NCBI RefSeq assembly: GCF_040689105.1
Contig: NZ_JBFBVU010000003.1
Coordinates: 124,001-188,000 of the forward strand
From: Meridianimarinicoccus marinus
GTDB lineage: Bacteria > Pseudomonadota > Alphaproteobacteria > Rhodobacterales > Rhodobacteraceae
Direction of reading: 5' to 3'
DNA length: 64,000 nucleotides
The position numbers were made by a program, and so were the translations under genes. Each line of letters opens with the position of its first letter. Positions within the stretch are counted from its first letter, which is position 1. The notes below the pieces were generated by a model. That model saw nothing but the letters and a program-made list of their open reading frames with translations, was not told where the DNA came from and searched no databases. This document shows, in pieces, positions 8,054 to 16,533 of the stretch.

Positions 8054-8076
8054 GGTGGCGCCCCGTCAGCGCCACC
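8054..8076. terminator. Perfect hairpin between flagellin and flaF
   Basis: GGTGGCGC (8054-8061) pairs with GCGCCACC (8069-8076) around a 7-base loop, 17 bases beyond the flagellin stop. There is no U-tract on either strand, so this is not a standard intrinsic terminator. It may protect the flagellin mRNA 3' end or act as a processing or attenuation point between flagellin and flaF. Confidence 0.5.
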
Positions 8077-8092
8077 GAACCGGTTCTTTGGA

Positions 8093-9304
8093 TCAGCGGA
8101 AGAGCGACAGGACGTTCTGCGGCGCCTGATTGGCGATCGACAGGGCCTGAATCCCCAGTTGCTGCTGAACCTGAAGCGCCTGCAGTCGTGCCGACGCCTC
8201 TTCCATATCGGCATCAACCATCGACCCGATCCCGGCCTTCAGGGAGTCGGTCAGCTTGGACACGAAGTCAGCCTGAATCTCGATCTGCGCCGCGTCGGAG
8301 CCAAAGGCCGCCGCTGCGTCGATCGCCGTGTCGGTCAGCGTCTCGATCGTGCCAAGCGCGGTCTGGGCGTTGGCCAGACTGGTCACGTCCAGCGACTGCA
8401 AGGCCGCCAGCGATCCCGAGCCGGCGTTGGTATAGCTGGCCGAGATCGAGATGGTCCCGGTGCCGGTGTTGGTGAAGTCCAGTTCCCCGGGGTTGGAGGT
8501 GTCGTAGTCCACCGTCAGGTTGGCATTGCCCAGGGCTTCGATTTCAGTCTTCATCGCGGTGGCGATAACATCCGCCGACGAGGTCGCGGCCAGATCGGCG
8601 GCCGTCACCGTGTAGGAAGCGGTTTCGGTGCCCACGCGCACCGACAGGGTGTCGCCGGCAGCAAGTCCTGCGGCCGAGATGGTCAGCTGATCGTTGTCGC
8701 TGCCGCCGCCGACATCCAGCGACATGGACGCCGCATCGCCGGCGGTCGAGGCATAGCCGTTGGCCACGGTGAAGACGTTGGCCGCAACATAGCCGGTGGT
8801 CGACAGATCCTGCGCTGCCACCGCGATATAGGAGGGCGTTACGTTGCCCGATGCGTCACGGTCCAGCGAGGACAGGACATTGGTGCTGGCGGTAGACCCA
8901 TCGACAAGGTTGAGCCCGTTGAACTGAGCGGCACCGACCACCGAGGCGATCTGTTCCTTCAGCGCGGTCACATCGGCGTTCAGCTTGGTCCGGTCGACGT
9001 TGTCACCGGTGGCGGCAACGATCTTTTCCTTCATCTTGCCAAGCAGATCGGTGATGGTTTCGGCCGCCTGCTGGGCCACCGCGACGGTGGACTCGCCCAA
9101 TGCCAGACTGTCGGAGATTGCCTTGAAGCCGGTCACATCCGATTCCATCACTTTCGAGATTGCCCAGATTGCGGAATTGTCCTTGGCGGTTGCCACGGTC
9201 TTGCCGGTGGAGATCTCTCCTTGAGTCTTCTCAAGGCTCGAGTTGACGCCCTTGAGGGTTTGCAGCGCGATCATGGCGCTGGTGTTGGTCAGAATGCTGG
9301 ACAT
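8093..9304 (-). CDS. fliC: Flagellin
   Basis: This is the filament subunit, 403 residues. The N-terminal D0/D1 region (SSILTNTSAMIALQTLKGVN, then SLEKTQGEISTGKTVATAKD) and the C-terminal D1/D0 region (QVQQQLGIQALSIANQAPQN, then VLSLFR) are classic. Between them lies a surface-exposed middle of about 170 residues, rich in Ser, Thr, Ala, Gly and Asp, with TISAAGLAAGDTLSVRVG-type beta strands. ATG at 9304 is preceded by GAGGA 9 bases upstream; the frame further upstream is non-coding. It is monocistronic or leads the flaF-flbT-DUF1217 set. The 208 bp before it hold repeated CCTA elements. Confidence 0.95.
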   Translation of the reverse strand: MSSILTNTSAMIALQTLKGVNSSLEKTQGEISTGKTVATAKDNSAIWAISKVMESDVTGFKAISDSLALGESTVAVAQQAAETITDLLGKMKEKIVAATGDNVDRTKLNADVTALKEQIASVVGAAQFNGLNLVDGSTASTNVLSSLDRDASGNVTPSYIAVAAQDLSTTGYVAANVFTVANGYASTAGDAASMSLDVGGGSDNDQLTISAAGLAAGDTLSVRVGTETASYTVTAADLAATSSADVIATAMKTEIEALGNANLTVDYDTSNPGELDFTNTGTGTISISASYTNAGSGSLAALQSLDVTSLANAQTALGTIETLTDTAIDAAAAFGSDAAQIEIQADFVSKLTDSLKAGIGSMVDADMEEASARLQALQVQQQLGIQALSIANQAPQNVLSLFR

Positions 9305-9436
9305 GGTTTTCAATCCTCTACTACGGCGCTTTTGCGCCCGTTTGTCCCAACCGCACCTCTGTGCGGCCATGGCCGTCGTTCTGACTGATGCGGATGTATC
9401 TGCCCCCGCGCCGCCCCGTCCGGAGCGCAAGAGGAC

Positions 9437-9487
9437 CCTAGGTCGACAGGGCCTAAGACTTCCCTAAACGGCTGACCTGAAAGCCTA
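9437..9487 (-). promoter_or_regulatory. CCTA repeats upstream of flagellin
   Basis: Four CCTA[AG] elements lie at 9437, 9452, 9463 and 9484 (TTAGG/CTAGG on the flagellin strand), 130-180 bp before the flagellin start. Their spacing (15, 11, 21 bp) is irregular. They may be regulator sites or parts of overlapping promoters for a flagellar sigma factor. I cannot match them to the enteric sigma-28 or to the CtrA consensus. Confidence 0.25.
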
Positions 9488-9512
9488 AAACTTGAATTGA
9501 CTGCTCTACGCT

Positions 9513-9848
9513 TCAGGCGCGCGTCCCACGGATATGCGGCGGCACCGTCTTGCGGCGGCCGTCCGAGGCATAGAAATCGGCGCCGCCCTGCAATCCTCGA
9601 ATATCCGCAAGACGCTGTAGAACACTTCGAATCCCCTCTCCCGATGCCTTCAAGGCGGCCTGGTTGCGCGCCGCCTTTTCCTGCAAGCGGCCCAGATCCT
9701 GCGCAGACACCGGGCTGGCGGCAGCGTCTTCCAGCAACCTGGATTTCTCGGACAAAATTGCATCAAGTTGTCCGAAGTTTCCCTGTCTGACCGCCTCGAA
9801 TTCGGCGTCGAGGAGGGCGTGAATGTCAGTGGCGGGTGTCTGGCTCAT
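9513..9848 (-). CDS. FlgN-like flagellar export chaperone
   Basis: The 111-residue product is small, acidic to neutral and all-helical: DIHALLDAEFEAVRQGNFGQ, then LDAILSEKSRLLEDAA and LGRLQEKAARNQAALKASGE. This matches the FlgN layout, where the first helix precedes an E-K-x-x-L-L segment. FlgN is the cytoplasmic chaperone for the hook-filament junction proteins FlgK and FlgL, which are not in the window. It starts inside the stop of the rod-binding protein gene (ATGA overlap) and has no signal peptide. Family assignment is by pattern only. Confidence 0.6.
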   Translation of the reverse strand: MSQTPATDIHALLDAEFEAVRQGNFGQLDAILSEKSRLLEDAAASPVSAQDLGRLQEKAARNQAALKASGEGIRSVLQRLADIRGLQGGADFYASDGRRKTVPPHIRGTRA

Positions 9849-10129
9849 CCTCCGACCCCCCGCGTCAGCGCGGTGAAGATCGATTCGGCCAGTCCGATTC
9901 CGCCACCGGCAACCATACGGTCAGCCTGGGCCTGGTGCAGGAAGGACTGGAATTGTTCTTCGCCCGAGCCGCCGCCAAATGCACTCTCATCCGTGCCAGC
10001 ACTGGTAGATTTCAACATCTCCGCAAGGAATTGCGCCTCAAGCTGTTGCGCCGCCTTGTGCAGCGCAGCGTGCTGCCGCGTCGTGATGTCGGGGGGAGTG
10101 CCATGCGTCATGGCTGGCGGTGTGGTCAT
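9845..10129 (-). CDS. FlgJ-type rod-binding protein (no muramidase domain)
   Basis: The 94-residue product corresponds to the N-terminal half of FlgJ. The core AAQQLEAQFLAEMLKSTSAG then FGGGSGEEQFQSFLHQAQAD and MVAGGGIGLAESIF is the rod-capping signature. Alphaproteobacteria normally carry this rod-cap protein without the C-terminal peptidoglycan hydrolase, which is supplied separately. Start ATG at 10129 has GGAG 8 bases upstream; the frame beyond it overlaps the divergent fliK leader. It is translationally coupled to the FlgN-like gene. Confidence 0.85.
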   Translation of the reverse strand: MTTPPAMTHGTPPDITTRQHAALHKAAQQLEAQFLAEMLKSTSAGTDESAFGGGSGEEQFQSFLHQAQADRMVAGGGIGLAESIFTALTRGVGG

Positions 10130-10230
10130 CCTGAAATCTCCAATTGTAGGGATTGCGGCCAGACTTTCCCGATCGCGGTAAAGAAGTGGTAAGCCCTGCC
10201 GTCGCAATCTGCGGGAAACGGAGTGCACAA

Positions 10231-11442
10231 ATGCCCATGATCGCGGATTCCAGCCCTGCTGCTGTTTCTCGAAAACTGCCCGAGTCTCACGGTGCCACAC
10301 CGGACTCGCCTGGAGGGCAGGCGCGCAACAGCCGTGATTTCGCGGACTTCATGATCTCTGGGGACGATGCGCCGGCGACCCCGGACACACCCTTGCCGCA
10401 GGCGCAGATCGAACTGTTGACGGAAGACACAGGGGACAACACCACAACGCCTGAAGTGGGATCGCAGGACACGCCGGTTGCGAATACATTCCCGGAACGC
10501 CTGTCGACGCCATCAGCCGCAGGTCGGCCCGCGGAAACGGACCCCCAGTTGCGGGTCACGACAGCCGATAAGACGATGTCCACAACAATACAGGCTCCAG
10601 TCGGCACCGGGCCTTCGGGGTCCGACCCGGCAGATCTTCCGGTGGATCCTTCAGTTCAGGCGCGCCCTGAGAGTGTTTTTCCTCCGTTCGGGCCCGCGGT
10701 CGGCTTGCCCGAAAACGCCTGGATGGCCGCACACCTAGAACCCGCGCGACTGGGAGTGGGAAAAGATTCTCCCTCACGGGCCGAGGTTGCGGCGTGGTCT
10801 CCGCAAGCTTTCGATCAGGTTCCAAACCCGCCCATGGGGCCACGCGCAACGGCGGCACTGGTCGCACACGGCCTGCCGACTGCGCCCGTGATCCAGATGC
10901 CTGATTTTGCGCCGCAGACTGGCGCTGAGGCCGAGTTGGTCGAAGCGGTCGCCCTGCCAGAGGGGGTTGGATCCGGTATTCCGGAAGCGCGGTCCACTCA
11001 AACGGCGGCGGGTCTGGCTTTGACGCAGGGCCCAGCGCGCGCGCCTGCCGCGCCGGTCCTGGCGCAGATCACCGATGCGATCCGCATGACGGCGGACGGC
11101 AGCATCGACATTGCGCTTTCGCCCGAGGAACTTGGGCGTGTTCGCCTTGTCCTGCAGGCCAGCGACACCGGATTGCAGGTCAATATCCAGTCGGAGCGCT
11201 CGGAAACGCTCGACCTGTTGCGCCGGAACATCGAACAACTACAAGAAGATCTGAACGCCGCCGGGTTCGCGGACGTGAACTTTTCCTTCGGACAATCATC
11301 CCGGCAACCCCCGTCCGATGTCCCGGCCGAAGATACCGGCGCCGGGATGGCCAACATCGCGTCAGAGGCCGTGGACCCGGCCACGATCGTGCAACTTTCA
11401 GAGGCCAATTTCACCGAACTGCGCCTGAACATGAGACTGTGA
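10231..11442 (+). CDS. fliK: Flagellar hook-length control protein FliK
   Basis: FliK is the exported molecular ruler that triggers the FlhB switch when the hook is complete. The 403-residue product has a long Pro/Ala/Thr/Asp-rich disordered N-terminal region (about 1-270) and the compact FliK C-terminal domain: ADGSIDIALSPEELGRVRLV, LQASDTGLQVNIQSERSET, LDLLRRNIEQLQEDLNAAGF. ATG at 10231 has GGAG 9 bases upstream. It is divergent from the rod-binding gene and 7 bp before flgD, with which it forms the usual fliK-flgD pair. Confidence 0.9.
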   Translation: MPMIADSSPAAVSRKLPESHGATPDSPGGQARNSRDFADFMISGDDAPATPDTPLPQAQIELLTEDTGDNTTTPEVGSQDTPVANTFPERLSTPSAAGRPAETDPQLRVTTADKTMSTTIQAPVGTGPSGSDPADLPVDPSVQARPESVFPPFGPAVGLPENAWMAAHLEPARLGVGKDSPSRAEVAAWSPQAFDQVPNPPMGPRATAALVAHGLPTAPVIQMPDFAPQTGAEAELVEAVALPEGVGSGIPEARSTQTAAGLALTQGPARAPAAPVLAQITDAIRMTADGSIDIALSPEELGRVRLVLQASDTGLQVNIQSERSETLDLLRRNIEQLQEDLNAAGFADVNFSFGQSSRQPPSDVPAEDTGAGMANIASEAVDPATIVQLSEANFTELRLNMRL

Positions 11443-11449
11443 GGCTCCA

Positions 11450-12106
11450 ATGATCTCATCCATTCCCTCGACGACCGCGCCGGTTCCGGCCGCTGCCGGA
11501 AGCGGCGGTCAATCCGCGGCCATCAGCTCGGACTTCGACACCTTCCTGACGATGCTTACGGCACAGATCCAGAACCAGGATCCGCTCAACCCCATGGACT
11601 CGACGGATTACGCGGTGCAACTGGCCACCTTCTCCGGGGTCGAACAGCAGGTCCAGACCAACGAACTGCTGCGCGGCCTGTCGGGCGGTGGCCTGTCGGG
11701 GATGGAGAATTATGCCGGATGGGTCGGGATGAGCGCCCGCACCGATGCGCCCGTGCATTTCGACGGCACGCCTGTCGCGTTGCACTTCGATCCGCCACCC
11801 GGCCTGAAGTCGGCCGAACTTGTGGTGTCCTCGGCCTCGGGCCAGGAGCTTCATCGACGCTCAGTTCTGAACCAGACGCCGCCGTATTCCTGGGATGGGG
11901 TCTCGCCGGGCGGCAACCCGCTGCTGACCGGCACCTACCGGCTGCATGTCGAGGCCACGACCGCCGACGGGGCCGCGCAATCCTTGCCGGTGACCAGCTT
12001 TTCAACCGTTCAGGAAGTGCGCAACGGGCGCAACGGGCCCGAGATCGTATTGCAGCACGGGGGCGCGGTGAGCGTGGGCAGCGTCGCGGCACTCCGCCAG
12101 AAATAG
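11450..12106 (+). CDS. flgD: Flagellar hook-cap assembly protein FlgD
   Basis: FlgD caps the growing hook. The 218-residue protein has the N-terminal FlgD signature FDTFLTMLTAQIQNQDPLNP then MDSTDYAVQLATFSGVEQQV, followed by Ig-like and tudor-like domains with the SWDGVSPGGNPLLTGTYRL block. Full length. Operon with fliK upstream. Confidence 0.95.
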   Translation: MISSIPSTTAPVPAAAGSGGQSAAISSDFDTFLTMLTAQIQNQDPLNPMDSTDYAVQLATFSGVEQQVQTNELLRGLSGGGLSGMENYAGWVGMSARTDAPVHFDGTPVALHFDPPPGLKSAELVVSSASGQELHRRSVLNQTPPYSWDGVSPGGNPLLTGTYRLHVEATTADGAAQSLPVTSFSTVQEVRNGRNGPEIVLQHGGAVSVGSVAALRQK

Positions 12107-12193
12107 GACCGTCTGTTGTTTCCGTGGCGCGAACCCCGTAAGGCATCGCCGAACACGCGCCCGACAGGGCGCCATGGGGTGAGGCCACGGCGG

Positions 12194-13090
12194 GTGTTGC
12201 AGGCAAACTCGATCATCGGGCGCATACCGTTGGCCCTGCGCCAGTCCCTGGGTCGCATGGGACATGTGCCGCACAACGCCCGGTGGCGGGTTTTACACGG
12301 CGGGCGCGTCAGCCGAGTGTTCCTGGTCTCGGCACCGGGAACCGTTCGCAGGGGCGCACCGCATGGAATTGTCTGCAAACTGACCGACCCCGGCTGCTCC
12401 AGTCCGCTGTTTCCCGTGGACCCGCGCCTGGAAGCGCTGGCGATGACGGCTTTGGGGGCTCGCTTTTCGGCGGCCTTTCAAGCGCTGATCCCCTGGGGCC
12501 GGGAAAGCTGCCTGCTCTACCCCTTCCTTCCCGAGACCGGGACCGATCTGCGGCCCGAAGACGTGGGCCGACTTCTGCGCGCGCTGCATCACACCCGCCT
12601 TCGTCCGAATGTCGTGCGGAACCGGCGTCCGTTGTTCGTGGCCGCCCTGGTGCGGATCGGCCTTGGCCATCTTCTGGATGCGGGGTGGTCCAACACGCGA
12701 TTGGCGCGGATCAAAGCCTCGCTGCGCGTTCCCGCGCGCGGGGATGTGCTGCTTCACGGCGATCCGGTGCGCGCCAATATCCTGTCCACCCGGTCCGGTC
12801 CCCGGTTGATCGACTGGCAATGCATCGGGCGCGGCGACCCCTGTCTTGACCTGTCCATTACGCTGTCCCCGGCCATGCATCGGATCTATGGCGCCGGGAA
12901 AGCCCCCTTGGCGCCGGGCCGGGTGCTGTCGGCCTATGGATCAGCCGAAACGGCGCAACGCTATCGCGATCTGGCCCCTGCCCTGCATGTGCAGATGATC
13001 GGCCATTGCCTGTGGCGCGCCCAGCGAGGTGACACCGACTACATGGAGGCCCTGGCGGTCGAGCAGGCGCAGCTTGCACAACTGGTCTAG
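12194..13090 (+). CDS. Aminoglycoside phosphotransferase/choline kinase-fold kinase
   Basis: The product (about 298 residues) has an APH-family kinase core. Its Brenner motif is LLHGDPVRANIL and its metal-binding segment is LIDWQCIGRGDPCLDLS, both near residues 190-220, with helical lobes on either side. Substrate is unknown; choline, thiamine and sugar kinases share this fold. The start is uncertain: GTG at 12194 has GAGG 9 bases upstream, GTG 12179 and ATG 12257 are alternatives. It follows flgD on the same strand by 87 bp, so it may be read through from fliK-flgD, but no flagellar role is known. Confidence 0.7.
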   Translation: MLQANSIIGRIPLALRQSLGRMGHVPHNARWRVLHGGRVSRVFLVSAPGTVRRGAPHGIVCKLTDPGCSSPLFPVDPRLEALAMTALGARFSAAFQALIPWGRESCLLYPFLPETGTDLRPEDVGRLLRALHHTRLRPNVVRNRRPLFVAALVRIGLGHLLDAGWSNTRLARIKASLRVPARGDVLLHGDPVRANILSTRSGPRLIDWQCIGRGDPCLDLSITLSPAMHRIYGAGKAPLAPGRVLSAYGSAETAQRYRDLAPALHVQMIGHCLWRAQRGDTDYMEALAVEQAQLAQLV

Positions 13091-13222
13091 CCGGTCAGTC
13101 CTGACGCCGGGCGGGGCGGGATCGGCACAGGCCGAAATCCTGCACTGGGAAAGTCTGTTCCGGCCCTGACGTGTCCGGGGCATGCGAATATCCGCGCACG
13201 CTGCACAGCCGGGCAGCCCACT

Positions 13223-14755
13223 TCACCCCAGCGAAGCCACAACGACCGCCACCAGCGCCATGCCGCCAGCGCCAAGCGCCGCCCAGTTGAGTTTCGTCCG
13301 CAGCGGCACCGGCACCGGCACCTGGGGCGGGTGCATCTGTTCCACCAGAATCTTCTCGACCAGCCCCGGCAACCGGGGACCGAACCGCGCCAGCACCTGC
13401 CCGGTCCGCACCAGATCGCGCACCGCCGCGCGCGGGCCGATGCTTTTCTTGATGTAATCCTCGACGACCGGGTGGGCCACGTCCCAGATGTTGATATGCG
13501 GGTCCAGCGACCGGGCCACGCCTTCGACCACAACCATGGTGCGCTGCAGCAGGATCAGTTCGGTCCGGGTTTCCATGCCGAATTTCTCGGTCACTTCGAA
13601 CAGGTAGTTCAGCAGCCGTGCCATGGAAATGCGCGTGGCATCCATGCCGAAGATCGGCTCCCCCACGGCACGCAGGGCGCGCGCGAATTCGTCGATGTCG
13701 CGGTCGGCGGGCACGTAGCCGGCTTCGAAATGCACCTCGGCGACGCGGTGATAATCCTTGCGGATGAACCCGTAGAGGATCTCGGCATAGACCCGGCGCG
13801 TGTATTCGTCGATCCGCCCCATGATCCCGAAATCTAGCGCGATGATCTCGCCCTCGGCAGAGATCTTCAGGTTGCCCTGATGCATGTCGGCATGGAAATA
13901 GCCGTCGCGCAGGGCCTGTTTCAGAAACCCCTGCAAGATCCGCGCCGCAAGATCCGACTTGTCGTGGCCCGCGGCGTCGATGGCGGCCAGATCGCTGGCG
14001 GCAACCCCTTCGGCCCAATCCATCGTCATCACCCGGCGCCCGGACAGACCCCAATGCACCCGGGGCACCACGAAGCCTTCGTCATTGGCAGTGGTCGCGG
14101 CAAACTCCGCCGCTGCCGAGGCCTCCAGCCGCAAGTCCAGCTCGCCCATCACCACGCCTTCGAAATGGGTAATGACATCGTTGGGCCGCAGACGGCGCGA
14201 GGCCGGGGACAGCGTCTCGATCAGGCTGGCGGTCAGGTAGAAGGCGTCGATGTCCTTGCGGAACGCTTTCTCGATACCCGGACGCAGCACCTTGATGGCC
14301 ACTTTCTCGCCGGTCGAGGCCAGTCGTGCCATATGGACCTGCGCGATTGAGGCCGCGGCCACCGGGGCGCTGAACTCGGAAAACACCTCATCGACATCGA
14401 TCTCAAGCTCGCGCGCGACCTCGGCCTTGGCTTCCTCCACCGAGAACGGTGGCAGTTTGTCCTGCAGTACCGACAATTGCCGCGCCAGATCGTCGCCCAC
14501 CACATCGGGGCGCGTCGACAGCACTTGCCCGAACTTGATGTAGGCCGGTCCCAGCGCGGTCAGCGCCCGCGTCGCCGGGGGCATCGACATGTCGCCCTTC
14601 AGCCCCAGCGGCGCGAAGGGCCAGCCCAGCACCCGCGCCGCCATGCGCAGGCTGGCCGGGGCCCGGAAGGCATCCAGAACCACGCTCATGGCGCCGGTGC
14701 GTTCGAAAGTGGCGCCGGTGCGGATCAGCCGCCAGAAGTTGTGAGGCCCGCGCAC
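13223..14755 (-). CDS. ubiB: Ubiquinone biosynthesis kinase-like protein UbiB
   Basis: UbiB belongs to the ABC1/ADCK atypical kinase-like family needed for ubiquinone synthesis, probably through lipid extraction or COQ-complex ATPase function. The 510-residue product shows the KxGQ motif (YIKFGQVLSTRPDVV), the Ala-rich loop (PVAAASIAQVH), the catalytic segment FHADMHQGNLKI and the ALDFGIMGRID motif. A C-terminal membrane helix (ALGAGGMALVAVVVASLG) ends the protein. It starts with GTG directly after the ubiE stop, so ubiE-ubiB are one translational unit. Confidence 0.93.
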   Translation of the reverse strand: MRGPHNFWRLIRTGATFERTGAMSVVLDAFRAPASLRMAARVLGWPFAPLGLKGDMSMPPATRALTALGPAYIKFGQVLSTRPDVVGDDLARQLSVLQDKLPPFSVEEAKAEVARELEIDVDEVFSEFSAPVAAASIAQVHMARLASTGEKVAIKVLRPGIEKAFRKDIDAFYLTASLIETLSPASRRLRPNDVITHFEGVVMGELDLRLEASAAAEFAATTANDEGFVVPRVHWGLSGRRVMTMDWAEGVAASDLAAIDAAGHDKSDLAARILQGFLKQALRDGYFHADMHQGNLKISAEGEIIALDFGIMGRIDEYTRRVYAEILYGFIRKDYHRVAEVHFEAGYVPADRDIDEFARALRAVGEPIFGMDATRISMARLLNYLFEVTEKFGMETRTELILLQRTMVVVEGVARSLDPHINIWDVAHPVVEDYIKKSIGPRAAVRDLVRTGQVLARFGPRLPGLVEKILVEQMHPPQVPVPVPLRTKLNWAALGAGGMALVAVVVASLG

Positions 14756-15508
14756 TTACAGTTTCCAACCCGAATGGAGGGCCGCGATGCCCATCGACAG
14801 ATTGCGGAATTTCACCTGATCGAACCCGGCGGTGCGGATCATGCCCGCAAAGGTTTCCTGATCGGGGAACTTGCGGATCGATTCCACGAGGTACTGATAG
14901 CTGTCACGGTCCTGCGCGATGACCTGCCCCATCTGCGGGATGACGTTGTAGGAATAACGGTCATAGGCCCATTGCATCGCCGGGTTCGGCAATTGGCTGA
15001 ACTCCAGCACCATCAGGCGGCCGCCGGGACGCAGCACGCGGAAGGCTTCGTTCAGGGCGTCCTGCACGCGGGTGACGTTGCGGATGCCGAAACTGATCGT
15101 GTAGCGGTCGAAGGTGTTGTCGGCGAAGGGCAGGGCCATGGCGTCGCCGACGATCCAGTCCAGCCGATCCGACAGGGCCTCGGCCTCGGCGCGCTGACGC
15201 CCGGCCTCCAGCATCGAGGCGGTCAGGTCCAGCACCGTCACCTGCGCCTCGGGGGCGCGTTTCAGGAACCGGAAGGCGATGTCGCCGGTGCCGCCGGCCA
15301 CATCCAGCAGGCGCTGGCCGTCGCGCGGGGCCAGCCAGTCCATCATCGCGTCTTTCCACAGGCGATGCACGCCCACCGACATCACGTCGTTCATGACATC
15401 ATAGCGCGAGGCCACCGAGGTAAAGACCCCCTGCACCAGCCCGGCCTTATCTTCTTCGGGAACTTCACGGTTTCCGAAATGCGTCGTGCTGCTCTTGTCC
15501 TGGGTCAT
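14756..15508 (-). CDS. ubiE: Ubiquinone/menaquinone C-methyltransferase UbiE
   Basis: UbiE is the SAM-dependent C-methyltransferase of ubiquinone (and menaquinone) synthesis. The 250-residue product has the UbiE opening FTSVASRYDVMNDVMSVGVH, SAM motif I DVAGGTGDIAFRFL, GDAMALPFADNTFDRYTISF and GIRNVTRVQDALNEAFRVL. ATG at 15508 is chosen because it is preceded by an AAGAG stretch and matches family length; a TTG at 15532 is the alternative. It leads ubiE-ubiB, divergent from mutM across 94 bp. Confidence 0.95.
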   Translation of the reverse strand: MTQDKSSTTHFGNREVPEEDKAGLVQGVFTSVASRYDVMNDVMSVGVHRLWKDAMMDWLAPRDGQRLLDVAGGTGDIAFRFLKRAPEAQVTVLDLTASMLEAGRQRAEAEALSDRLDWIVGDAMALPFADNTFDRYTISFGIRNVTRVQDALNEAFRVLRPGGRLMVLEFSQLPNPAMQWAYDRYSYNVIPQMGQVIAQDRDSYQYLVESIRKFPDQETFAGMIRTAGFDQVKFRNLSMGIAALHSGWKL

Positions 15509-15602
15509 CGCTCTTGCCGTTGTCGGGTCCAAGCCTTCTTATAGGGCGCTGGCGCGCCGATACAACGCGTCCGCCCTATGCATTCAGCCGCAGGAGTCCG
15601 TG

Positions 15603-16469
15603 ATGCCCGAATTGCCCGAGGTCGAGACCGTGCGCCTCGGCCTGGAACCCGTCATGACCGGGCGGGTCATCACCACGGCGCAGGTGCGCCGCCCCAACCT
15701 GCGCTGGCCGTTTCCGCCCGACATGGCGGCGCGACTGACCGGACAGCGGGTCATGGCCCTGCGGCGGCGGTCAAAATACATCCTGTGCGATCTTTCGGGC
15801 GGCGAGACCCTGATCTGGCATCTGGGAATGTCAGGGCGGGTGCTGATCTCGGCCCCCGATGCCGCCGCGTCGCAACCGGGCGGCTTTCATCACGTCCACC
15901 CGGCCCCGCAGAAACACGATCACGTGGTGCTGTCCTTCGATCAGGGCGCGCAGGTGGTCTTCAACGACCCCCGGCGATTCGGCGCGATGGATCTGGCACC
16001 GACCGAAACGGTCGAGCAGCATCGCCTGCTGGCCGGGCTGGGCCCCGAACCGCTGGGCAACCTCTTTCACGAGGCGCATCTGGTGGCCGCCTTCAAGGGC
16101 CGCGCCGCGCCGGTCAAATCGGCGCTGCTGGATCAGCGGGTCGTGGCAGGGCTGGGCAACATCTATGTCTGCGAAGCGCTGCATCGCGCCGGAATCGCGC
16201 CGACCCGCAAGGCTGGCAAGATTTCCGCTGCGCGCGTGGCCGCGCTGGTGCCCATCATTCGGGCAGTTCTGCAAGAGGCCATCGCCGCTGGCGGCTCGAC
16301 CCTGAAGGACCACCGGCAACCGGACGGCGAGTTGGGCTATTTTCAGCACAGTTTTCAAGCCTATGGCCGTGAAGGCGGCCCCTGCCTGCAACCCGGCTGC
16401 GGCGGCACCATCCGGCGGATCGTGCAATCGGGACGCTCCAGTTTCTATTGCCCGGCCTGTCAAAGATAG
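15603..16469 (+). CDS. mutM: Formamidopyrimidine-DNA glycosylase MutM
   Basis: MutM removes 8-oxoguanine and formamidopyrimidines and cleaves by beta,delta-elimination. The 288-residue protein starts MPELPEVETVR, where the N-terminal Pro is the nucleophile and Glu3 is catalytic. It contains GRVLISA/HDHVVLSFDQGAQVVF, the QRVVAGLGNIYVCEAL H2TH segment, and a C-terminal zinc finger with C-x4-C and C-x2-C (CLQPGCGG ... FYCPACQR). The ATG at 15603 is fixed by the Pro2 requirement. Confidence 0.97.
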   Translation: MPELPEVETVRLGLEPVMTGRVITTAQVRRPNLRWPFPPDMAARLTGQRVMALRRRSKYILCDLSGGETLIWHLGMSGRVLISAPDAAASQPGGFHHVHPAPQKHDHVVLSFDQGAQVVFNDPRRFGAMDLAPTETVEQHRLLAGLGPEPLGNLFHEAHLVAAFKGRAAPVKSALLDQRVVAGLGNIYVCEALHRAGIAPTRKAGKISAARVAALVPIIRAVLQEAIAAGGSTLKDHRQPDGELGYFQHSFQAYGREGGPCLQPGCGGTIRRIVQSGRSSFYCPACQR

Positions 16470-16533
16470 CTTGAAACCGCCGCAAATCGCCTGCTAAGGC
16501 GTGGGGCTGCTGAAACTGTTATGGCAGGTACCC

